Source: Amycolatopsis roodepoortensis
GTDB taxonomy: Bacteria; Actinomycetota; Actinomycetes; Mycobacteriales; Pseudonocardiaceae
NCBI RefSeq assembly: GCF_014873915.1
Contig: NZ_JADBEJ010000005.1
Location: 558,001 to 622,000 of the forward strand
DNA length: 64,000 nucleotides
Direction: 5' to 3'
Below, in pieces: positions 23,300-33,207 of this stretch. A program made the translations under genes and the position numbers. Numbering within the stretch: the first letter of the stretch is position 1; each line of letters starts with the position of its first letter. Under the pieces are notes generated by a model, which had not been told where the DNA came from, did no database searches, and worked only from the letters and a program-made list of their open reading frames with translations.

Positions 23300-26200
23300 C
23301 GGTCCCCCACGAACCCGGCGGCGTCGCCGTCGAGCCAGGACGGCAGCTTCCGGAGATACCCCGCCAGGTCCTCGGCCAGCGACCGGGCGTCGGTCTCCCT
23401 CGCGTACAGAACGCCTTCCCACCCGTGCTCGCCCGGGACGACGGTGACGCTCACCGGGTGATGCGTGCGTTCCCGGAACCTCGTCCCGGTGACGGTCAGG
23501 CCGGGCGCGGGTTCGCGCAGCTTCGCCGGGTCCACCGGGTAGTTCTCGAATACGAGCAGACTGTCGAACAGGCGCTCGCGGCCGGCCAGTGACGCGAGTT
23601 CGGGCAGGCCCATCCGGTGGTGCGCGGTCATCGCCTGCTGCCGCTTTTGCAGGTCGGCGAGCGCCTCCGTGACCGTTCCGGTGAATCTGGCGCGGACCGG
23701 GACACTGTTGGCCAGCAGGCCGATGATGTCTTCGACACCGTCCACATCGGACGTCCGGTTCGAGGTCATCACCCCGAAGCTGACGTCGTGGCGTCCGGCG
23801 TGGCTCGCGAGAACGGCCGCCCACGCACCCTGCAGCAGGGTGTTGACGGTGAGCCCGCGTGCCGCACCCAGTCTGGTCAGTTCCGCGACCAGCTGATCGT
23901 CCACAGTGAACAGTGCGGGTTCGGGCGAGCCGCCGGTACGCGGCAGGTGGTCACCTTCGGGCAGGCCGTCGAGTTCCCTGCGCCAGGCCCGGACGTCGGC
24001 TGAGTGATCGGCCGCGGCGAGCAGGCGGGTGTACCGGGTCGGCGGCGCCGGCTCCGGCAACGGCTTCCCCGCGTACAGCGCGAACAACTCACCGAGGATG
24101 CGCGGCGCCGACCAGCCGTCGGACAGCAGATGGTGACTGGTCAGCACGAGGGTCTGCCTGCCTGGCCCATGACGCAGCACGGTGACCCGCCACAGCGGAC
24201 CGTGGGCCAGGTCGAACGGTTCCGCGAGTTCCTCGTCCAGCGCTGTGTCCAAATCGGACACTCCGCGGACGCTGAACCCGGCCCGCGGTTCGGCAGGGAT
24301 CACCTGGACCTCATGCGACGCCGGGAACACCGCGCCCAGGTTCGGCTGCCGTCGCACCAAGGCGTCCGCCGCCATCCGCAGCGCCTCGACGTCGAGGTCA
24401 CCGGACAGCGTGAACGCGGCCTGCACCGGATACGGATCCTCCTCCGCGGCCCGGGACTCGCGCAGGATCACCTCCTGCAACGGGGTCAGCGGCATGATCT
24501 CGCCGGGCCCCGGCACGTCGGCGGCGAAAGTGTCCAGCTCACGCCGGAAGTGCTCGCCCAGCACGACGATCTCGTCTTCGGTGAACAGCGCGGACGGCCA
24601 CGTGAAGCGGACGCCGAGCGTGCCGCCGTCGGGGACCATCGCGTTCACCGTCAGCGCGTACGGCAGCGGCATCTCCGCGCCACCACCCGAACCGAGCGGA
24701 TCGGCGTCCGGCGGGCGCTGCCACGGGGTCTCCTCGACCGGCGCCGCCGGGAAGCGGCCGAGATAGTTCCAGGCGATCTCCGGTCGCGGGCCCTGGACAT
24801 CGAGAATCCCGTGGCCCAGGCCATCGCCCGCCGCGCGCAGGTGATCACGGACCGCCCGCAGCGCGTCCGGCAGCGGCCCGGGCGGCGGGGCGATCCGCGC
24901 CGGATGCACGGAGGTGAACCAGCCGGCGGTCTGCGCCAGATCGACCTTGCCCGTGAAGTCCGGCGTGTGCCCCGGACGTCCGTGGCTCTCGACGGCGACG
25001 AGCAGATCGGCGCCGGTCCCGCGCCAGGCGGCGACCGCGCGGGCGAGCGCGGTCAGCAGCACGGTGTCCGGGCCGGTGCGGTAGGCCGTGGGCAGTGCGG
25101 TGAGCACGGCGTGGGTGGTGCCCTCGCCGATGTCGAGCCGGTGATGCCGTGCGGTCGCCACGGTGTCGCGCGCCGGATCGAGCCTGGTGCGGCCGAGCGT
25201 GGTCTCCGGCGCGGCGGCGATCCCGTGCCAGTACCGCATTTCGTCCTCTCGATGCGGTGCGGCGGCGCGCAGCGATCGCGCCCAGCCCAGGAACGACTGC
25301 CCGCGCCGGTGCAGGGTCTTGCCGTGGAAGGCCTGTTCGACGTCGTCGAGCAGGACGCGCCAGGTCACCGCATCGGCGACGAGGTGGTGTGCCACCAGCA
25401 GCAAGCGTCCGGGACGGTCGCCGGCGTCCACCAACACCGCTCGCACCAGCGGCCCGGTGCGCGGGTCCATCCGCGCGACGATCTGCTCGACGTGGGTGTC
25501 CAGCACCGCACGCGGCTCACCGGTCACTCGGACGGCGGTGAGCACGTCGGCACCGGTCACGGCGCCGACGTCCGGAACCCGAAGCGCGTCCTCGACCAGA
25601 TGCGCGCGCAGGACGTCGTGGCGGGCGAGAACGGCGTCGAGCACCGCCGTCCAGTGAGGGACGTCGTCCGCCGAAGGCACGGAGATCTCGACCCACTGGC
25701 AGAACCCGTCGGCCGCCTTTCCCGCGCGCCGCACCAGATCGCGCATGATCGGCGTGAGCGGGGCATCGCCGACGGCGTGGGCTTCCTCCGCCTGTTCAGG
25801 CTCACCACAGCGCGCTGCGATCCCGGCGACCGTGCCGCCTTCGAGGACGTCACGCGCGGTCAGGTGCAGCCCTTCACGGCGGGCACGGGAAACCACCCGC
25901 AGCGAGGCGATGCTGTCGCCGCCCGCGTCCAGGAAGCCGTCGTCCAGGCCGACATCGGGACCGAGCAGCTCGCGGACCACCCGCAGCAGCACGGCTTCCG
26001 CCGGGGTGGCGGGTTCCCGTCCGCCGTCGGAGCGGGCTTCCGGCGCGGGCAGCGCGGCGCGGTCCAGCTTGCCGCTCGGTCCGAGCGGAAGCCGGTCCAA
26101 GGGCACGAACGCGGTCGGCACCATGTACGCGGGCAGTTCGGCGGCGAGGTACTCGCGCAGCGCGGCCGGGTCGGGTTCGGCTCCGTCCACGGGGACTACA

Positions 26201-29200
26201 TAGGAGACCAGGCGGTCTTCACGGACGATCACCGCGGCGGCGCGCACGTCGTCGTGCGCGGTCAGCGCGGTCTCGATCTCACCGAGTTCGATCCGGAAGC
26301 CGCGCAGTTTGACCTGGTGGTCGGCGCGGCCGAGGAAGACGATCTGCCCGTCCGGGCGCCAGCGGACCAGGTCGCCGGTGCGGTACATGCGCTCCCCCGG
26401 CGGCCCGAACGGGTCGGCGACGAACCGTTCCGCGGTCAGCGCGGCGCGGCCGACGTATCCCTGGGCGAGCTTCGGCCCGGCCAGGTACAGCTCGCCGGTG
26501 ACGTTCGTCCCGACCGGGAGCAGCCCGCCGTCGAGCACGTACGCGCGGACCTCCGGGTCCGGGCGGCCGATCGGGAGCGGTCCGGGGTCGGCCGGGTCGT
26601 AGTGCCAGGTGACCGAGTTGATGGTGACCTCGGTCGGCCCGTAGGCGTTGAACAACGCCCGCCGGTTTCCCCAGCGCCGCGCCAGTTCCGGGTCGAGCCG
26701 TTCGGCGCCGACGACGAAGAACACGTCCGGGTCGACGGTCGCGTCGTCAGGCATCGCGGACAGGAACGACGGCAGCAGGTTGAGCCCGGTGACGCGGTGT
26801 TCGGCGGCGTAGGCCAGCAGGTCGTCGCCGGAGGTCCGCACCTCCTCGGGCGCGATCACCGACGTGCCACCGGACAGCAGCGGCAGCATGAACTGCCAGA
26901 ACGCGACGTCGAAACTCGTCGAGGCGAAATGCAGGTACCGTTCGGCGGTCCCGATCCCGACGATGTCCTCCTGCAACGCGATCAGGCTCGGGACGCCGCG
27001 ATGCGGTACCGCCACACCCTTCGGCTTGCCCGTCGTGCCGGAGGTGTAGATGACGTACGCGATCGCGTCCGCACACAAGGACACGCCCGGATCTGTGTCC
27101 TCAGTGGACAGTGATGCCGGGTCGATCACCGGTAGGCCATCTACGTCCGAAGTGGACACCACGGCGGCGGGCGCGATGTCGTCCAGCATGTACGCGAGCC
27201 GGTCGGCCGGGTAGTCCGGGTCCATCGGCACGTGCACGGCGCCCGCCTTGACGACACCGAACAACGCGACCACGAGGTCGACGTCGCGGCGCAGCAGGAC
27301 CGCGACCGGGTCCTGTGGTTTCACCCCGGCGTCGATCAGGGTGTTCGCGAGCCGGTTGGCGCGGCGGTCCAGTTCGGCGTAGGTCAGGCTCCGGTCCCGG
27401 CACACGACGGCTTCGGCGTCCGGGGTCTCCCGGACCCAGCGGCCGAACTCCTCCAGCATGCCGCCGCGTTCGCGTTTGGGTTCGGGTCCCTCGCCGAGGC
27501 GCAGCATCGCGCGTTCTTCCTCGGCGTCGAGCGCGCGCAGCCGGGAGACCGGCCGCGCCGGATCGGCGACGATCTCGTGCAGCACCGCGCGCAGCCAGCG
27601 GCCGTAGGCCTCGGCCTCCTCGCGGGTGAACGCCTGGGGCTGGTAGCCGAGGCCGACGGTGAACTCGTCGCCGGGCAGCACGATCACCGTGAGCGGGTAG
27701 TGCGTGGCGTCGGTGATGTCGACGCCGACGAGGTCGAGGCCGGGGGCCAGCGTGGTGCGGGCGCGGCTGGAGAGCGGGAAGTTCTCCATCACCAGCATCG
27801 TGTCGAACAGGTCGCCGACGCCTGCTATGCGCTGAATGTCCGGCAGACCGGCGTGATGGTGATCGGTGAGCCGGACGCTTTCGGTGTGCACCCGCTCCAG
27901 GACGGTGGCCGCGGTGTCGGCGGCGTCGAAGCGCACGCGCACCGGGATGGTGCTGCCGAGCTGGCCGATCATGCGCTCGACGCCGGGGACGTCGGCCGGG
28001 CGACCGGAGACCGGGCAGCCGAAGACCACATCGCGGCGGCCGGTCAGCCTGGCGAGCAGCACTCCCCATGCGGTCTGGAACACCGTTGTCGGGGTGATCC
28101 CGCGTTCGCGGGCGAAGGCGCGGAGCCGTTCGCTGAACTCTCCGCCCAGTTCCACCGTGACGCGTTCGGGACGCTCCACAGTGGACTCGACACTCGCCGG
28201 GGCGAGCCGCGTGCCCTCTTCGAGCCCGGCCAGCGCCTCGCGCCACGCCTCCAGCGCGGCGTCCGGGTCGCGTTCGCCGAGCACGCGGTGGTACTCCGAA
28301 AGCGGCGGCGCGACCGGGGCCGCCGGGCCGCCACCGAGTTCGGCGTAGGTGGCGAGCAGCGTGCGGCCGACGAGCGGCATCGACCAGCCGTCGAGCAACG
28401 CGTGGTGATTCGTGAGCACCAGGCGGTGCTCGTCCGGGCCGAGGGTCAGCAGCAGGAACCGGATCAGCGGCGGGGTCGCCGGATCGAAGGGCCGGGCCAG
28501 TTCGGCGCGGCACTCGGCCTCGACCTGCTCCGGTGAGACTTGCGTGAACCGCCAGTCCAGCGTGACGTCGGCGGGGACCACCTGGACGACCTCGCCCGCG
28601 TCGGTGGTGTGCAGGTGGACACGCAGCGCGGGATGCCGCCGCAGGACCTCCTCCGCGGCGTCGCGCATGCGGTCCGCGTCGAGCGCGCCGCTGAGCAGCG
28701 TGACGGCCTGGACCACGTAGACGTCGGTGTCCTCGGTACCGCGTGCCAACGTGTGGAACGAAAGCCCCGTCTGCAACGGGGTCGCGGGCAGGACGTCCTC
28801 GACGCGGCCGAGGCGTTCGAGCGCGTCGATATCGGCTTGGGCGAGGCCGACCAAGGGCAGATCCGACGGGGTGAGCCCACCGCCGTCCGGTCCGATCCGG
28901 GTGACGTGCGCGGCCATCGCTTCGAGGGCGAGTGACCACGCTTCTTGGAGCGCCGCAACGTCTTCTTCAGCCAGCACCTTGCCTGCCGCGGTCCACTCGA
29001 CGGCTAGCCGGGGACGGCCGTCCTCACGGACGAAGCAGTTCAGCGCCAGCACTTGTTCCAGTGACTTGGCGTCCGGTTCGGTGACCGCGAACGGGTCTTC
29101 CTCGGGCAGCCGCCAGCCGGTGCCCGGCAGCGCCGCGAAGCGACCGAGGTAGTTCAGGACGACGTCCGGCGGCGGGACGGCGGCTAGTTCGTCTTGGGTG

Positions 29201-32200
29201 AGCGGGTCGAGATACCGCAGGACGCCGAAGCCGACGCCGTTGTCCGGGACGGCGCGTTTGGCCTCCTTGGCAGCTCGCAGCAGCCTTCCGGCCTCCGCTA
29301 CGCCGGCGGGAACGCGCAAGGGATACTCGGCGGTGAACCAGCCGACGGTGCGCGAAAGATCCAGGCCGCCGTGGTCCCGGCCGTGTCCTTCGACGGACAC
29401 CGTTTCGGCCTCGACCGGGGCACCACGCCACGACCGCAGGGCGAGCACGAGCGCGGCGAGCAGCACGTCGTCCGGTCCGGCGCGATAGGCGGCGGGCAAC
29501 GCGGTGAGCACCGCGTCGGTCTGCTCCGGGGTGGCGAGGGTGACCGACCGCCGCGCCGTCGCGACCGTGTCGGCGGTCCGGTCGAGCGGACGGTGGCCGA
29601 GGCGCGGGCCGTCGAGCGCGGCGCGCCAATACTCGAGTTCACCGCGCCTGGCACCCGAAGTGCCTTGCTCGGCAAGGAGAAGCGCGTGCCGCCGCCAGGA
29701 GGTGCCGACCGGTTCGAGCGGCTCACCGGCGCACGCGGCGCGCAGATCCGGCAGGAGCACCCGCCACGAAACCCCGTCGATCGCCAAGTGGTGAACGACG
29801 ATGACGAGGTGGTCCGGCAGCAACGCGACCTTGAGCACCCCGGTCCGGAGGTCAAGGGACTCCGCGAGTTCCGCCGCGACCTCGGCCGGGTCGCCGGTCG
29901 TCTCGATCACGACGTCGGACGCCCTCACCGCGCCGCGTTCCCGGACCCGCATTTCGTCCTCTAATTGCAGCCGGAGGACGTCGTGGTGGTCCAACAACGT
30001 CTGCACGCCCTCGGTCAGCAAGGCTGGCGGGAGATCCTCGTCGAGCCGGAGCGCCGTCCACTGCGTGTATCCGGCGATCGTCGCGACGTCCGGATGCGGG
30101 TCGAGCAGGGCGCGGACGATCGGCGGCGCGGGCACCACGCCGACCGGCTCGTCCGGCGGAGCGTCCGGGGCGCCGATCTCCGCGCTCGCCGCGGCCAGCG
30201 CCTCGAAGCTGCGTCGGGCGAGCAGGTCACGCGGGCGCAGGTCGAGGCCGTGCGCGCGCAGCCTGCTGCTGACGCTGATCGCGGTTATGCTGTCGCCGCC
30301 CAGCGCGAAGAAGTCGTCGTCGACGGCGACCACTTCGACGCCGATCACCTCGGCGATGGTGGCGCACAGCAGTCGTTCGCGTTCGGTGGCGGCGGTCCTT
30401 CCGGCCGCCGCGCGTGGGGCGGGCAGCGCGGGACGATCGATCTTCCCGTTGGGGGTCAACGGAAGCGTGTCGAGGACGACGACCGCGGCGGGCACGAGAT
30501 GCTCCGGCACGCGCCCGGCGAGCTCCGCGCGGACCTCGTCCGGGACGACCTCGCCGACGACGTAGCCGACGAGCCGGGGCCCGCGCACCGCGGCGGCGGC
30601 CGCACGCACGCCGGGAACGGCGGCCAACGCGGCCTCGACCTCGCCGAGTTCGACGCGGTGACCGCGCACCTTCACCTGGCCGTCGCGGCGGCCCAGGTAC
30701 TCCAGGCCGCGGCCGGGCACCCAGCGGGCGAGGTCGCCGGTGCGGTACATCCGGTCGCCGGGCGCGCCGAACGGGTCGGCGACGAACCGTTCGGCGGTCG
30801 CGCCGGGGCGCCCGAGATAGCCGCGCGCGAGATGCGGTCCCGCGAGGTACAGCTCACCCGGCGTCCCCGCGGGCGCCGGACGCAGCGCGGCGTCGAGCAC
30901 CCGGACCGCCGTACCCGGCACCGCGGTGCCGATCGTCGGCTCCCCGTCGTCCAGCCAGGATCCGGCACCGTCCACAGTGGCCTCGGTCGGGCCGTACATG
31001 TTGCGGGCGCGAACATCGGAGGCTGCGACGCGACGCCACAGCGCGGGCGGGGTCGCCTCGCCGCCGAGGACGAGCAGTGCGGGCGGGTTCGGGCCGTCGA
31101 GCAGCCCGGCGTCGACGAGCGGCGCGGCCATCGACGGCGTGGTGTCGACGACGTCGATCCGGTCGCGGGCGAACGCGGCCAGCAGTTCGTCGGCGTCCCG
31201 GGCGACGTCGGTGCCGTAGACGTGGAGTTCGTGCCCGAACAGCAGCCACATCAGCTGGTCGAGCGCCGAGTCGAAGGCGAACGAGTAGGTGTGCGCGACG
31301 CGCAGCCGCCTGCCCGCGGCGCGTTCGGTCTCGGCGACCGTGGTCGCCCGATGATGGCGCAGCAGCGTCGCGAGTCCGCCGACCCGGCCCAGCACGCCCT
31401 TGGGCCGCCCGGTCGAGCCGGAGGTGAAGATGACGTACGCGAGATGTTCCGGATGGCGGGGAATGTCCAGCGGCGAGGAGTCCAGTGTGGACAGATCGGT
31501 CTCGCCGAGCACCAGCTGAGGCCCGGGAACGATTTCCGGGTCGTGGCTCACCGTGATCACCGCGCCGGCCTCGGCGGCGAGTTCCCGGAGCCGTTCGACG
31601 GGATGGGCGAGATCCAGCGGCAGGAAGGCGGCCCCCGCGTCGAGCACCGCCAGCAGGGCGACGACGAGATCCGCGGACCGCGGCAGGGCCAGCGCGACGA
31701 CGTCGTCGGTTCCGACACCGCGTGCGCGCAAGGACCGGGCGAGGCGGTGGACCCGCGTGACGAGTTCGCCCGCGGTCAGCCGTTCTTCACCGAAGACCAG
31801 TGCGGTCTGCTCGGGATCGAGGCGGTCGAGAAGTTCAGGTACGCCAAGGAGTTCGGCGTCAGGCGCGGGCGTCGACCACGCTTCGAGAAGCGTGTCCCGC
31901 TCCCCCGCCGGGACCAGGTCGGCGGCGGTGATGGCCGGGCCGTCCGGTTCGGTCAGCGCGGTGATCAGACAGCGCAGCGCGATCAGCTTGGCGTCGACGG
32001 CGGCCTGGTCGTGGGTCCGCGCGTCGACCTCGAAACCGAGCAGCAGCCCGCCGTCCGAGGTCGGCAGCACCGACAGCCCCATGTCTTCCGGCGGCCCGCC
32101 CGCGACGTTGCGCATCGTGCCCTGCGAGCCCGCGAAGTCGAGCTTCAGGTCGAACGCCTTGAGGTTGATACCCCGCCCGTGCAGCAGCGCCCCCGCGCCG

Positions 32201-33207
32201 GGCACCGCGAGATCCTGGGGCAGGTCCTCACCGCGATACCGCTGGTGCGTCCGCATCTCCTTCAGCGCGCCCGCGACCCGTGCGGTCAGCTCGGTTCCCG
32301 TGTCCTGTGGCAGCACGTCGACCCGCAGCGGCAGCACGTTGACCGCCATCGCCGGAGTCCGCAGCGCCGTCCCCTCGCGGCCCATCAACGGCATCGCGAA
32401 CACGACGTCGGTCCAGCCGAGCACGCGGTGCAGGAACGCGGCATAGCAGGCGATCAGCGCGTCGCCCCAGGTCGTCCCGGCGCGTTTGCCCAGTTCTCGC
32501 AGCCGGGCGACGTCCGAAGCGGGCAGGACGGCGCGTGCGGTCACGGTGTGCTCGGGCGGACCCGACGCGCTTCCGGCGTCGTCGAGGTCCGGCAAAGGCG
32601 TGAACCGCTCCCGCCAGTACTCGCGGTCCTGGGCGAACCGTTCGCTCTCGCGGTAGGCCTGGTCGGCCTCGACGAGATCGACGAACCGCGCGAACGTCGA
32701 GGGCGGAACTTCCTTGCCCTGGACCGAAGCGGTGTAGCGGGCCGCCGTCCGGCGCGCGAGCATCGCCGCGGTGTAACCGTCGAACACCAGGTGGTGCCCG
32801 AGCTGGGTGAACCACACTTGCGAGTCGGACAGCCGCAGCACGAGGTGGGCGAACAACGGCCGCTCGACCATGCCGCGGCAAGCCTCGGCGACGCGGCGGC
32901 GTTCGGCGTCCACCCGCGTGTGCGCGGCGGCCACCGGGTCGGCCTCACCGCGCAGATCCACGATCTCCGGCAGCGGCATCTCGTCGTCCGACACCACCTG
33001 GCGCGGACCGTCCGGCGTCTCGAAGACCCGCAACCGCAGGCTGTCGGCCTCTTCGGCGGTCGCCCGGATCGCTTCGGTCAGCGCGACGACGTCGACGGGG
33101 TCGTCGCCGACGATTTCGATCACGTCACCGACGACGTAGTAGGGCGAGTCGGGTTCGAGACGCTGGGCGGTCCAGATCCCCAGCTGGGCACCGGTCAGGT
33201 TCAGCAT
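23296..33207 (-). CDS. siderophore nonribosomal peptide synthetase, C-A-T-E-C-A-T-E-C
   Basis: 3303-residue NRPS. Domains in order with approximate residues: C1 1-440 (HHLVFDG near 137), which would accept the dihydroxybenzoyl starter from the free aryl carrier; A1 455-930 (TSGSTGRPKG near 595); T1 935-1005 (LGGDSITA); E1 1015-1430 (HHLAIDGVSWR near 1140, GWFTAEYP); C2 1460-1890 (HHALLDGWS near 1604); A2 1930-2390 (TSGTTGKPKG near 2060); T2 2395-2465 (AGGDSIAS); E2 2485-2890 (HHLVADAVTWR, GWFTSVHP); C3 2895-3303 (HHLLSDGWS near 3025). Both extender residues should be epimerised to D. There is no thioesterase; C3 is the release or oligomerisation candidate. By alignment to the GrsA pocket I read A1 as D-S-D-D-V-G-M-V-D-K (nearest to Arg codes) and A2 as D-V-W-N-V-G-A-I-N-K (nearest to Thr codes); these are hand readings. 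The ATG at 33207 overlaps the ATPase stop by seven bases. No MbtH-like gene is nearby. Confidence 0.93.
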   Translation of the reverse strand: MLNLTGAQLGIWTAQRLEPDSPYYVVGDVIEIVGDDPVDVVALTEAIRATAEEADSLRLRVFETPDGPRQVVSDDEMPLPEIVDLRGEADPVAAAHTRVDAERRRVAEACRGMVERPLFAHLVLRLSDSQVWFTQLGHHLVFDGYTAAMLARRTAARYTASVQGKEVPPSTFARFVDLVEADQAYRESERFAQDREYWRERFTPLPDLDDAGSASGPPEHTVTARAVLPASDVARLRELGKRAGTTWGDALIACYAAFLHRVLGWTDVVFAMPLMGREGTALRTPAMAVNVLPLRVDVLPQDTGTELTARVAGALKEMRTHQRYRGEDLPQDLAVPGAGALLHGRGINLKAFDLKLDFAGSQGTMRNVAGGPPEDMGLSVLPTSDGGLLLGFEVDARTHDQAAVDAKLIALRCLITALTEPDGPAITAADLVPAGERDTLLEAWSTPAPDAELLGVPELLDRLDPEQTALVFGEERLTAGELVTRVHRLARSLRARGVGTDDVVALALPRSADLVVALLAVLDAGAAFLPLDLAHPVERLRELAAEAGAVITVSHDPEIVPGPQLVLGETDLSTLDSSPLDIPRHPEHLAYVIFTSGSTGRPKGVLGRVGGLATLLRHHRATTVAETERAAGRRLRVAHTYSFAFDSALDQLMWLLFGHELHVYGTDVARDADELLAAFARDRIDVVDTTPSMAAPLVDAGLLDGPNPPALLVLGGEATPPALWRRVAASDVRARNMYGPTEATVDGAGSWLDDGEPTIGTAVPGTAVRVLDAALRPAPAGTPGELYLAGPHLARGYLGRPGATAERFVADPFGAPGDRMYRTGDLARWVPGRGLEYLGRRDGQVKVRGHRVELGEVEAALAAVPGVRAAAAAVRGPRLVGYVVGEVVPDEVRAELAGRVPEHLVPAAVVVLDTLPLTPNGKIDRPALPAPRAAAGRTAATERERLLCATIAEVIGVEVVAVDDDFFALGGDSITAISVSSRLRAHGLDLRPRDLLARRSFEALAAASAEIGAPDAPPDEPVGVVPAPPIVRALLDPHPDVATIAGYTQWTALRLDEDLPPALLTEGVQTLLDHHDVLRLQLEDEMRVRERGAVRASDVVIETTGDPAEVAAELAESLDLRTGVLKVALLPDHLVIVVHHLAIDGVSWRVLLPDLRAACAGEPLEPVGTSWRRHALLLAEQGTSGARRGELEYWRAALDGPRLGHRPLDRTADTVATARRSVTLATPEQTDAVLTALPAAYRAGPDDVLLAALVLALRSWRGAPVEAETVSVEGHGRDHGGLDLSRTVGWFTAEYPLRVPAGVAEAGRLLRAAKEAKRAVPDNGVGFGVLRYLDPLTQDELAAVPPPDVVLNYLGRFAALPGTGWRLPEEDPFAVTEPDAKSLEQVLALNCFVREDGRPRLAVEWTAAGKVLAEEDVAALQEAWSLALEAMAAHVTRIGPDGGGLTPSDLPLVGLAQADIDALERLGRVEDVLPATPLQTGLSFHTLARGTEDTDVYVVQAVTLLSGALDADRMRDAAEEVLRRHPALRVHLHTTDAGEVVQVVPADVTLDWRFTQVSPEQVEAECRAELARPFDPATPPLIRFLLLTLGPDEHRLVLTNHHALLDGWSMPLVGRTLLATYAELGGGPAAPVAPPLSEYHRVLGERDPDAALEAWREALAGLEEGTRLAPASVESTVERPERVTVELGGEFSERLRAFARERGITPTTVFQTAWGVLLARLTGRRDVVFGCPVSGRPADVPGVERMIGQLGSTIPVRVRFDAADTAATVLERVHTESVRLTDHHHAGLPDIQRIAGVGDLFDTMLVMENFPLSSRARTTLAPGLDLVGVDITDATHYPLTVIVLPGDEFTVGLGYQPQAFTREEAEAYGRWLRAVLHEIVADPARPVSRLRALDAEEERAMLRLGEGPEPKRERGGMLEEFGRWVRETPDAEAVVCRDRSLTYAELDRRANRLANTLIDAGVKPQDPVAVLLRRDVDLVVALFGVVKAGAVHVPMDPDYPADRLAYMLDDIAPAAVVSTSDVDGLPVIDPASLSTEDTDPGVSLCADAIAYVIYTSGTTGKPKGVAVPHRGVPSLIALQEDIVGIGTAERYLHFASTSFDVAFWQFMLPLLSGGTSVIAPEEVRTSGDDLLAYAAEHRVTGLNLLPSFLSAMPDDATVDPDVFFVVGAERLDPELARRWGNRRALFNAYGPTEVTINSVTWHYDPADPGPLPIGRPDPEVRAYVLDGGLLPVGTNVTGELYLAGPKLAQGYVGRAALTAERFVADPFGPPGERMYRTGDLVRWRPDGQIVFLGRADHQVKLRGFRIELGEIETALTAHDDVRAAAVIVREDRLVSYVVPVDGAEPDPAALREYLAAELPAYMVPTAFVPLDRLPLGPSGKLDRAALPAPEARSDGGREPATPAEAVLLRVVRELLGPDVGLDDGFLDAGGDSIASLRVVSRARREGLHLTARDVLEGGTVAGIAARCGEPEQAEEAHAVGDAPLTPIMRDLVRRAGKAADGFCQWVEISVPSADDVPHWTAVLDAVLARHDVLRAHLVEDALRVPDVGAVTGADVLTAVRVTGEPRAVLDTHVEQIVARMDPRTGPLVRAVLVDAGDRPGRLLLVAHHLVADAVTWRVLLDDVEQAFHGKTLHRRGQSFLGWARSLRAAAPHREDEMRYWHGIAAAPETTLGRTRLDPARDTVATARHHRLDIGEGTTHAVLTALPTAYRTGPDTVLLTALARAVAAWRGTGADLLVAVESHGRPGHTPDFTGKVDLAQTAGWFTSVHPARIAPPPGPLPDALRAVRDHLRAAGDGLGHGILDVQGPRPEIAWNYLGRFPAAPVEETPWQRPPDADPLGSGGGAEMPLPYALTVNAMVPDGGTLGVRFTWPSALFTEDEIVVLGEHFRRELDTFAADVPGPGEIMPLTPLQEVILRESRAAEEDPYPVQAAFTLSGDLDVEALRMAADALVRRQPNLGAVFPASHEVQVIPAEPRAGFSVRGVSDLDTALDEELAEPFDLAHGPLWRVTVLRHGPGRQTLVLTSHHLLSDGWSAPRILGELFALYAGKPLPEPAPPTRYTRLLAAADHSADVRAWRRELDGLPEGDHLPRTGGSPEPALFTVDDQLVAELTRLGAARGLTVNTLLQGAWAAVLASHAGRHDVSFGVMTSNRTSDVDGVEDIIGLLANSVPVRARFTGTVTEALADLQKRQQAMTAHHRMGLPELASLAGRERLFDSLLVFENYPVDPAKLREPAPGLTVTGTRFRERTHHPVSVTVVPGEHGWEGVLYARETDARSLAEDLAGYLRKLPSWLDGDAAGFVGDR

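Noticed and set aside
23296..33207. Second epimerase-like domains as ordinary condensation domains
   Set aside because: Both carry the E-type signatures (HHxxxDxVSWR/VTWR, GWFT, NYLGRF) and follow directly after carrier domains, so they were called epimerases.
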